A stretch of DNA of 7,405 nt. It comes from Sulfurimonas autotrophica (GTDB lineage: Bacteria > Campylobacterota > Campylobacteria > Campylobacterales > Sulfurimonadaceae). The DNA lies in assembly GCA_015662405.1 (NCBI GenBank), contig DQUE01000051.1, forward strand, positions 1 to 7,405, written 5' to 3'. Positions within the stretch are counted from its first letter, which is position 1; each line of letters opens with the position of its first letter. Positions 1-5,249 of this stretch are shown here, one piece after another. The notes under the pieces are model-generated. The model ran no database searches and was not told the origin of the DNA. It worked only from the letters and a program-made list of their open reading frames with translations. The position numbers were made by a program, and so were the translations under genes.

Positions 1-1073
1 TCAAGAGAGTGTTTTAGCTCACGCGGATCAACAAAATCATACTCGATTGCATATCCATAACGAACAATTTTTGCATGCTCCATGCCTTTTACTGAATGAA
101 TCATTTCACGCTGTACTTCTGGTGGTAAAGAGGTACTCATACCGTTTACATAAATCTCTGTGTTGTCCATAGTTTGTGGTTCTAAGAAGAGATGATGGCG
201 TTCTTTGTCTGGAAATTTATCTATCTTATCTTCTATTGAAGGACAATAACGGGGACTCTTTCCTGCGATTTGTCCTGTAAAAAGAGGTGCTCTATAAAAA
301 TTACTTGCAATAATCTTATGTGTCGTCTCATTTGTATAAGCGATGTAGCATGGTAGTTGTTTTTTTGTTGCTCGAAACTTCTCTTTGTCGGTTCTAAAAC
401 TAAAAGGGTTTGGCAAGGCATCTCCATCTTGCTCTTCCATCACTGAAAAATCGATAGTTGAACTGTCTATTCTCGCACATGTACCAGTTTTCAAGCGTGC
501 CATATTTAAGCCACAATCATTTTTTAGTGAAGCAGAAAGCCCAACACTTCTTTGCTCTGCATAGCGTCCACCCTCTTGCTGCACTTCACCTACATGTATG
601 ATGCCATTTAAAAATGTACCTGAAGTGATAATGACTTTTTTTGCTCTATACTCATTTAAGAGTGTTGTGACAACCCCTTTTACTACTTTGTCTTCTACAA
701 TCAAAGACTCCACTGTATCTTGTGCCAAGTCAAGATTTTCTGTAGAGAGAATGACATTTCTTGCTATGATACGATACTTGTCCATATCTATTTGTGCACG
801 ACTACCGCGAACTGCTGGACCTTTTGTTTGATTGAGAACACGAAACTGTATGCCTGCTTCATCTGTTATAAGTCCCATCTCCCCGCCAAGTGCGTCTAGT
901 TCACGTACCAAATGCCCTTTTGCAAGTCCACCTATAGCGGGATTACAACTTGTTGCACCAACATTTTCAGCAAGCATTGAAATTAGCAGTGTTTTATTTC
1001 CCATCCTAGCAGAGGCTAAAGAGGCTTCTATGCCTGCATGGCCACCACCTACAACTATTACATCATAATTCAT
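1..1073 (-). CDS. mnmG: MnmG (GidA), tRNA U34 carboxymethylaminomethyl-modification enzyme, 3' part cut off by window edge
   Basis: FAD-dependent partner of the GTPase MnmE. The MnmEG complex adds an aminomethyl or carboxymethylaminomethyl group to C5 of wobble U34 in tRNAs reading split codon boxes; it acts in the cytosol and uses methylene-tetrahydrofolate. About 357 codons are present of a protein usually near 620-630 residues; the C-terminal tRNA/MnmE-binding part lies outside. Visible motifs: FAD dinucleotide motif GGGHAG at residues 9-14; SCNPAIGG at 42-49 with Cys43 (matches E. coli Cys47); KGPAVRGSRAQID near 84-96; RLKTGT; and YCPSIEDK with Cys277, the same number as the catalytic E. 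coli Cys277. The ATG at 1073 is directly preceded by an in-frame TGA, so no longer start is possible; the upstream GGA is only a weak ribosome site. Transcribed away from the Sel1-ribE-recQ cluster. Family assignment is very secure. Confidence 0.97.
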   Translation of the reverse strand, partial: MNYDVIVVGGGHAGIEASLASARMGNKTLLISMLAENVGATSCNPAIGGLAKGHLVRELDALGGEMGLITDEAGIQFRVLNQTKGPAVRGSRAQIDMDKYRIIARNVILSTENLDLAQDTVESLIVEDKVVKGVVTTLLNEYRAKKVIITSGTFLNGIIHVGEVQQEGGRYAEQRSVGLSASLKNDCGLNMARLKTGTCARIDSSTIDFSVMEEQDGDALPNPFSFRTDKEKFRATKKQLPCYIAYTNETTHKIIASNFYRAPLFTGQIAGKSPRYCPSIEDKIDKFPDKERHHLFLEPQTMDNTEIYVNGMSTSLPPEVQREMIHSVKGMEHAKIVRYGYAIEYDFVDPRELKHSL

Positions 1074-1103
1074 TCAAAAATCCATTTTGTTATCTTAATG
1101 CGA

Positions 1104-1112
1104 ATTTTATCA
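1104..1112 (-). promoter_or_regulatory. Candidate -10 element for mnmG
   Basis: Read on the minus strand this is TGATAAAAT, a reasonable sigma-70-type -10 region about 30 nt before the mnmG start codon, which would give a short leader. No -35 box is evident, as is typical of epsilonproteobacterial promoters. In DNA this A/T-rich such matches arise easily, so this is a suggestion only. Confidence 0.25.
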
Positions 1113-1134
1113 TTTTTCAGTATCATTTGCATAA

Positions 1135-1140
1135 TATAAA
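1135..1140 (+). promoter_or_regulatory. Candidate -10 element for the Sel1-ribE-recQ cluster
   Basis: TATAAA lies in the divergent spacer in the direction of the Sel1 gene. A second TATAAA at 1214-1219 is preceded by TGGC and is closer to the start codon, so either could serve. No -35 box is clear. The presence of a plus-strand promoter in this spacer is expected because no gene lies upstream on that strand; which box is used cannot be told by eye. Confidence 0.25.
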
Positions 1141-1163
1141 GCAAATTAATTGCAGTTTTTAAG

Positions 1164-1265
1164 ATGAAGAGAGTAGCACGAAAACAAAACGCTTACAAAA
1201 CGACAAAAGTGGCTATAAAAGGAGATAAAACAACCTTAAGAGAGCCCAATTCATACGGAGAATAA
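1164..1265 (+). CDS. Doubtful 33-residue basic small ORF in the mnmG/Sel1 spacer
   Basis: An ATG-to-TAA frame of 33 codons begins MKRVARKQNAYKTT and ends REPNSYGE, ending 7 nt before the Sel1 start codon. It is rich in Lys and Arg (about nine of 33) and has no membrane segment or signal peptide. Against it: there is no ribosome site before its ATG (GCAGTTTTTAAG), and A-rich spacer DNA readily yields Lys-rich frames. I do not recognise the product. It could be a small protein, a leader peptide, a gene remnant or chance; chance is most likely without evidence of conservation. Confidence 0.15.
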   Translation: MKRVARKQNAYKTTKVAIKGDKTTLREPNSYGE

Positions 1266-1272
1266 AAAAGTA

Positions 1273-1959
1273 ATGATACAAGAAGCAAATGAAGCATATA
1301 ATGCTAGTGATTATAAAACAGCCTATGAGCTCTACACACAATTAGCCGAGCAAGGCAATGCAGATGCACAAACCTCTCTTGGTTATATGCACCAAATGGG
1401 GCAAGGCTGTGAAAAAGACGAAGCAAAAACACTAGAGCTTTATACAAAAGCAGCAGAGGCAAAACAACCTTATGCACTTTTTAATCTTGCCATTTTGTAT
1501 GAAAATGGTATAGGTGGAGTAAAGCATGACCTCTTTAAAGCGCATGAACTTCATATGGAAGCCGCTACAAGAGGCGTACCTCCTGCAATGTATGAAGTTG
1601 CACTTATGCTTGAACGTGGACTTGGATGTATACAAAATTTTTCAGAGGCTGCATTTTGGTACGAGGAGGCTGCAAAACGCGGTCACCTTCAGGCATTTAA
1701 CAATCTTGGTGCACTTTACAAAGAGGGACATGGTGTCATCAAAGATGAGAAAAAAGCTTTTATCTGTTTCAAGCGAGCAGCAGATGGCGGACTTAAAGAG
1801 GGACTCTATAATTTAGGTCTGCTTTATGATCAAGGAATAGGATGCAAAGAGGATCATGAAAAAGCCCTTGAGCTATGTCGAAAAGCCGCATATAAAGGTC
1901 ATGAAAAAGCAAAAGCAATTATAAAAGGCCTTCAAGAAGAGGGCAAGATTGTATTCTAA
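1273..1959 (+). CDS. Sel1-like repeat (TPR-related) protein, cytosolic, function unknown
   Basis: The 228-residue product is almost wholly made of Sel1-like repeats, helical pairs that act as protein-binding scaffolds. After a TPR-like lead-in (residues 1-31) come five repeats at about 32-67, 68-104, 105-140, 141-176 and 177-212, each following the pattern A..NLG.LY..G.G...D..KA...Y..AA..G; repeat 2 is one residue longer. There is no signal peptide or transmembrane segment, so it should be cytosolic. That separates it from the secreted, disulfide-rich Helicobacter Hcp proteins, which carry paired cysteines in each repeat; here Cys46, Cys119 and Cys191 fall at position 15 of repeats 1, 3 and 5. 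The ATG at 1273 is preceded by GGAG at 1257-1260 (12 nt spacing, rather long); an in-frame stop at 1237 excludes much extension. The stop codon is 8 nt before ribE, so the two are probably cotranscribed. The binding partner cannot be inferred. Confidence 0.9.
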   Translation: MIQEANEAYNASDYKTAYELYTQLAEQGNADAQTSLGYMHQMGQGCEKDEAKTLELYTKAAEAKQPYALFNLAILYENGIGGVKHDLFKAHELHMEAATRGVPPAMYEVALMLERGLGCIQNFSEAAFWYEEAAKRGHLQAFNNLGALYKEGHGVIKDEKKAFICFKRAADGGLKEGLYNLGLLYDQGIGCKEDHEKALELCRKAAYKGHEKAKAIIKGLQEEGKIVF

Positions 1960-1967
1960 GGAAAATT

Positions 1968-2582
1968 ATGTTTACAGGATTAATCAGAGAAGTTGCTAGT
2001 GTCAAAAGTTTTGTTGGCTCTACTCTTACTATTCAAGCAAAACACAAAGCAAACATCGGTGATTCAATCGCTGTAAATGGTGCATGTTTAACTGTTGTCA
2101 AATGCTTTGCAGATGGATTTGCAGTAGAGCTCTCTCCTGAGAGCCAAAAACTTCTGGCCATAGAAAACTACAAAAACAGAGTACATATAGAGCCTGCAAT
2201 GAAAATGGGAGATCGATTTGAAGGGCATATTGTACAAGGACACATTGATGCAATTGGCACCATTAGAGCAATACAAAACAATGGTAACGCTTATGATATT
2301 TTTATCGATGTTGAGAAAAAGTTTATTCCCTATATCGTTCCAAAAGGCTCTATTACTATAGATGGGGTGAGTTTAACCGTCAATGATGTCCTTGCAGAGA
2401 GCTTTCGCCTCACTATCATTCCCCATACAATGCAAGAGACACTCTTTAAAGAGTACCGTAAAGGTAGTAGAGTCAATATTGAAACAGATATGTTTGCCCG
2501 ATATATCGCGCATATTATCAATCAGCAAAAATCAGATTCACTCTCATGGAGTGAGGTTGATAGACTCAGTGCAATCTATTAG
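1968..2582 (+). CDS. ribE: Riboflavin synthase, alpha subunit
   Basis: Catalyses the last step of riboflavin synthesis: two molecules of 6,7-dimethyl-8-ribityllumazine dismutate to riboflavin plus a pyrimidinedione, in the cytosol, as a homotrimer. The 204-residue product has the family length and its two lumazine-binding barrels (about 1-90 and 91-190). Visible signatures: the N-terminal MFTGLI, needed for activity in the family; NGACLTV at 38-44 with Cys40, matching E. coli Cys48; GHIVQGHID at 86-94; IDGVSLTV at 131-138 with Ser135; and IPHTMQETLF at 151-160. The ATG at 1968 has AAGG at 1958-1961, overlapping the Sel1 stop, with 6 nt spacing. It lies between the Sel1 and recQ genes with 8-nt gaps on both sides and away from other rib genes. 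No FMN riboswitch is visible before the cluster. The symbol is ribE in many genomes and ribC in E. coli. Confidence 0.96.
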   Translation: MFTGLIREVASVKSFVGSTLTIQAKHKANIGDSIAVNGACLTVVKCFADGFAVELSPESQKLLAIENYKNRVHIEPAMKMGDRFEGHIVQGHIDAIGTIRAIQNNGNAYDIFIDVEKKFIPYIVPKGSITIDGVSLTVNDVLAESFRLTIIPHTMQETLFKEYRKGSRVNIETDMFARYIAHIINQQKSDSLSWSEVDRLSAIY

Positions 2583-2585
2583 GTG
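2580..2585 (+). promoter_or_regulatory. Weak ribosome binding site supporting an ATT start of recQ
   Basis: TAGGTG overlaps the ribE stop codon (TAG 2580-2582). It matches the AAGGAG consensus at four of six positions and lies 5 nt before the proposed ATT at 2591 (7 nt counted from AGG). The arrangement suggests reinitiation by ribosomes that finish ribE. The match is modest and supports, but does not prove, the ATT start. Confidence 0.4.
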
Positions 2586-2590
2586 TAACC

Positions 2591-4366
2591 ATTAAAAACA
2601 AAACATTAAAAGATATTTTCGGACATAACAGCTTTAGAGAACTTCAAGAAGAGGGTGTTGATGCTATTTTAGAGGGTCGTGACCTGCTTATGATTTTACC
2701 TACAGGTGGGGGAAAATCATTAGTCTATCAGCTACCTACTATGATGATGGAGGGCATTACCATTGTCATCTCTCCGCTTATAGCCCTTATGCAAGATCAA
2801 GTTCGCGCACTGCAAGCACAAAATATTACTGCAGAGATGATTAGCTCTGCACAAAGTTTTGATGAGATACAAGAGGTTATCGCAATGGCTCACAGTGGCA
2901 ATTTGAAATTTCTCTACCTCTCTCCAGAACGACTCAATAACGGACATACTATAGCGTTACTTCGCACTTTAGATATAAACTTTTTCGTCATTGACGAAGC
3001 ACACTGTATCTCTCAATGGGGACATGAGTTTCGAGAGGATTACAGAGCTTTAGGAAACCTCAAGCATAACTTTCCAAATACTACAATAGCTGCATTTACA
3101 GCAACATCAACAGAGAGTGTTACAGAGGATATTTTACGAGAGCTACGACTTACAAACCCTCTGCTTCTCAAAGGGAAAGTATTTCGTAAAAATATCTTCA
3201 TCTCAGCCCAAAGACGCATTAGTAATGGTCATGCACAACTCAAAAACTTTTTACTCAGACATCAAAATGAGAGTGGAATCATCTATGTCAGTTCACGCAA
3301 AAAAGCTGAAGAGTTAAGTAATTTTTTAAATCACAATGGCTACAAATCACTTGCCTATCATGCAGGACTTCCTCAACATGTACGAGAGCAAAACTTTAAA
3401 ATATTTGTCAATGACAAAATCAACATAATGGTTGCCACTATCGCTTTTGGAATGGGTATAGACAAAAGTGACATCCGTTTTGTAGTGCATATGTCACTAC
3501 CAAAATCACAAGAAAACTACTATCAAGAGATTGGTCGTGCTGGGCGTGATGGTGAAGATAGTGAAGTTTTACTGCTTTTTAATGCAGGCGATATAGCGCA
3601 GCATAAACGTTTTTTAGCTGATATTACAAACGAAGAGTATAAAGCCCATCTTGATACAAAAATAGACAAAATATACAAATATGCCACAAGTGAAATATGT
3701 TTTCATAAACAACTCGCGGAGTATTTTAACGATACTCTTGATGCCTGCCAAGAGAGGTGTGACAATTGTCTCAGCTCAAACGACAAACGCCAAGATATCA
3801 CCAAAGAGGCACAGATGATTTTAAGTGCTATCTATAAAACAGACCAAGGGTTTGGGAAAAACTATATTATAGATATTTTACGCGGTTCTACAGAACAGAA
3901 GATTTTAGCAAATGGTGCGGATAAACTCTCAGTTTACGCGATTGGAACACACCGAAGTAAAAAAGAGTGGTTTGTTATCATTGAACGCCTTTTAGAGCTT
4001 AAAATTGTAATACTTGGTGACTTTCATGTACTCAAACTTACCAAAGAAGCTATAGCAGTTTTAAAATCACAAAAACTTGTAGATATAAAATCATCACGGC
4101 TCGAGATAAATAGTAAAGAGAAAAAAATCAAACAGGAGAGGGAGTTTGATTATGATGAAGCGCTATTTGAAAGACTCCGTGCAAAACGCTCTGAACTTGC
4201 AAGTGAATTAGGCGTACCTGCTTACATCATTTTTGGAGATAAAACACTCAAACATTTAGCAAATGACCTACCAACAAACAAAGAAGAGATGCTAGAAGTA
4301 AACGGTGTTGGTGAAAAGAAATTTACACAGTTTGGTGAAGAGTTTTTAGCCATCATTAATGAGTAA
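2591..4366 (+). CDS. recQ: ATP-dependent DNA helicase RecQ, probable ATT start
   Basis: 3'-5' superfamily 2 helicase that unwinds DNA during recombinational repair and replication restart. Read from ATT at 2591 it is 591 residues, close to E. coli RecQ (609). Domains: Q-motif region FGHNSFRELQEE at 10-21; Walker A PTGGGKS at 37-43 (Lys42); DEAH at 135-138; aromatic-rich loop following it to about 151; motif VI QEIGRAGRDG at 312-321; zinc site Cys370, Cys386, Cys390, Cys393; winged-helix RQC to about 500; HRDC near 520-589. All catalytic motifs are intact. The first in-frame ATG (2690) would remove the Q motif and leave only three residues before the Walker A proline. The frame is open upstream to a TAG at 2561 and contains no ATG, GTG or TTG, so ATT at 2591, with the weak ribosome site at 2580-2585, is the best start. 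A sequencing error in an ATG is the main alternative. Third gene of the apparent Sel1-ribE-recQ operon; its 3' end overlaps convergent mnmD by 11 bp. Family certain, start uncertain. Confidence 0.93.
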   Translation: MKNKTLKDIFGHNSFRELQEEGVDAILEGRDLLMILPTGGGKSLVYQLPTMMMEGITIVISPLIALMQDQVRALQAQNITAEMISSAQSFDEIQEVIAMAHSGNLKFLYLSPERLNNGHTIALLRTLDINFFVIDEAHCISQWGHEFREDYRALGNLKHNFPNTTIAAFTATSTESVTEDILRELRLTNPLLLKGKVFRKNIFISAQRRISNGHAQLKNFLLRHQNESGIIYVSSRKKAEELSNFLNHNGYKSLAYHAGLPQHVREQNFKIFVNDKINIMVATIAFGMGIDKSDIRFVVHMSLPKSQENYYQEIGRAGRDGEDSEVLLLFNAGDIAQHKRFLADITNEEYKAHLDTKIDKIYKYATSEICFHKQLAEYFNDTLDACQERCDNCLSSNDKRQDITKEAQMILSAIYKTDQGFGKNYIIDILRGSTEQKILANGADKLSVYAIGTHRSKKEWFVIIERLLELKIVILGDFHVLKLTKEAIAVLKSQKLVDIKSSRLEINSKEKKIKQEREFDYDEALFERLRAKRSELASELGVPAYIIFGDKTLKHLANDLPTNKEEMLEVNGVGEKKFTQFGEEFLAIINE

Positions 4367-5123
4367 GTTCACGCTCTTGTAAGGGTTGCACATGAGGATT
4401 ACATCTTATCTTATGCTCCATGTCAACTCTCTTATACCCTGTTAATTCCGACAAGGAAGCCAGCGTTGCATCTCTACAGTCTTCTCCTGAGTTTATATAG
4501 ACATAAAACCCATTTACATGTAGTGCAAGACGGGTTTTTAGTGCCGTAGAGTATGTTGTTAATATCCCATCATCTTTTATAGCATTTTTTATATCACTAA
4601 AATACTCCTGCGTCCAAAGCATTGGATTTTTACTCGGAGAAAAGGCATCTTGATAAACAATATCAAATTTTTTTGTAAACCTTTTGATATACTCTCTTGC
4701 ATCTCCTAAAAAAAGTTCTATAGATATATTTTCATCTCTATAGCCACCTTCTGTGCTAAGTGCTACTATGACCTCTTTTAAACTATCAAATTGCGATGGA
4801 TATGTAAAGTTTCGTAGTGATTTTACAAGTCTGCTATCAAGTTCTGGTGAATAGATATTGAGTTGTACATCTGGCATAAACTCTTTATAATGCAGCAGTG
4901 TTGTTAAAGTATTAAACCCTAGTCCATAGCATATATCAAGTATATGCACTGTTTTTTTATCCTTTACATGTAAAGAAGCAGGTAAAACATGTTTTGTGAT
5001 TGACTCATGGAATGCACCATCTTGTGTAGAGTGATAGTGCTCTTTATACTTTTTAGAGTAAGCCGTATATGAACCATCGCTACTTAGTGTAATAGTGTGT
5101 AAATCATCATCAAAATTTTGCAA
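4356..5123 (-). CDS. mnmD: MnmD, stand-alone SAM-dependent tRNA (5-aminomethyl-uridine) methyltransferase, TTG start
   Basis: Corresponds to the N-terminal methyltransferase half of bifunctional E. coli MnmC, which methylates nm5(s2)U34 to mnm5(s2)U34 in tRNA. The 255-residue product has SAM-binding motif I ILDICYGLGFN at 61-71, an acidic segment SPELD at 92-96, LGDARE at 139-144, and the family signature DAFSPSKNPMLWT at 159-171 (E. coli MnmC has DGFAPAKNPDMW), followed by GILTTYS at 186-192. The FAD oxidase half of MnmC is absent; the stop comes soon after the methyltransferase fold. The start is TTG at 5123-5121: an in-frame TGA lies two codons upstream, no ATG occurs in frame until well inside the SAM domain, and AAAAAGG sits 8 nt before it. 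Convergent with recQ (11-bp overlap) and divergent from katG. Same pathway as mnmG at the left end. Alternative: a SAM methyltransferase of this family with another substrate, less likely. Confidence 0.88.
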   Translation of the reverse strand: MQNFDDDLHTITLSSDGSYTAYSKKYKEHYHSTQDGAFHESITKHVLPASLHVKDKKTVHILDICYGLGFNTLTTLLHYKEFMPDVQLNIYSPELDSRLVKSLRNFTYPSQFDSLKEVIVALSTEGGYRDENISIELFLGDAREYIKRFTKKFDIVYQDAFSPSKNPMLWTQEYFSDIKNAIKDDGILTTYSTALKTRLALHVNGFYVYINSGEDCRDATLASLSELTGYKRVDMEHKIRCNPHVQPLQERELTH

Positions 5124-5131
5124 ATGTCAAG

Positions 5132-5138
5132 CCTTTTT
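5132..5138 (-). promoter_or_regulatory. Ribosome binding site that fixes the TTG start of mnmD
   Basis: On the minus strand this reads AAAAAGG, 8 nt before the TTG at 5123. Together with the in-frame TGA just upstream of that TTG it makes TTG the only credible start. A TATCAT at 5144-5149 (minus strand) is a possible -10 element but lies very close to the ribosome site, so it is not annotated separately. Confidence 0.6.
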
Positions 5139-5161
5139 GTGAAATGATATTCAAAAAAGAC

Positions 5162-5226
5162 TTATTTAAGAATAATTTTGGAATAATCATTAAAGGAAAA
5201 ATATTTTCCATTAGTAAAATATTTCC
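5162..5226 (+). promoter_or_regulatory. Repeat-rich katG control region with a PerR/Fur-box-like palindrome
   Basis: Seen directly: GAATAAT occurs at 5170-5176 and again at 5181-5187, 11 bp apart (one helical turn); GAATAATCATTAAAG at 5181-5195 agrees with the PerR-type box TTATAATnATTATAA at 10 of 14 specified positions; GGAAAA-ATA-TTTTCC at 5195-5209 is a 6-3-6 inverted repeat; AAAATATTTCC at 5216-5226 partly repeats its right half. TAAAAT at 5215-5220 is a possible -10 for katG. Known: catalase genes of Campylobacter and Helicobacter are controlled by the Fur-family regulators PerR or Fur. Inferred: peroxide- or iron-responsive repression of katG. A/T-rich DNA makes imperfect palindromes common, so the regulator is tentative. 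Confidence 0.4.
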
Positions 5227-5236
5227 AAAAAATTGC

Positions 5237-5243
5237 AAAAGGA
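5237..5243 (+). promoter_or_regulatory. katG ribosome binding site
   Basis: AAAAGGA lies 6 nt before the ATG at 5250, good spacing, and supports that start, which gives a KatG with an N-terminus slightly shorter than usual. Confidence 0.6.
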
Positions 5244-5249
5244 TTTATC

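Noticed and set aside
598..1068. Two plus-strand ORFs at 598-831 and 832-1068
   Set aside because: They lie opposite mnmG, whose minus-strand frame is continuous with strong family motifs; their translations look like antisense shadows, with low complexity and no recognisable domain.
1074..1272. tRNA, tmRNA or riboswitch in the divergent spacer
   Set aside because: No T-loop-like GGTTCAAAT sequence, no cloverleaf and no conserved riboswitch core could be found; an FMN riboswitch upstream of the ribE cluster was looked for and not seen.
1273..1959. Helicobacter-type cysteine-rich Hcp (beta-lactamase-like) protein
   Set aside because: There is no signal peptide, and the cysteines are not the regular pairs within each repeat that form disulfides in Hcp proteins.
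2690..4366. RecQ starting at the first in-frame ATG, 558 residues
   Set aside because: It would leave only three residues before the Walker A proline and drop the conserved Q-motif region that is clearly encoded upstream in the same frame.
4340..4400. Bidirectional terminator between recQ and mnmD
   Set aside because: No inverted repeat followed by a T-run was found around the overlap.
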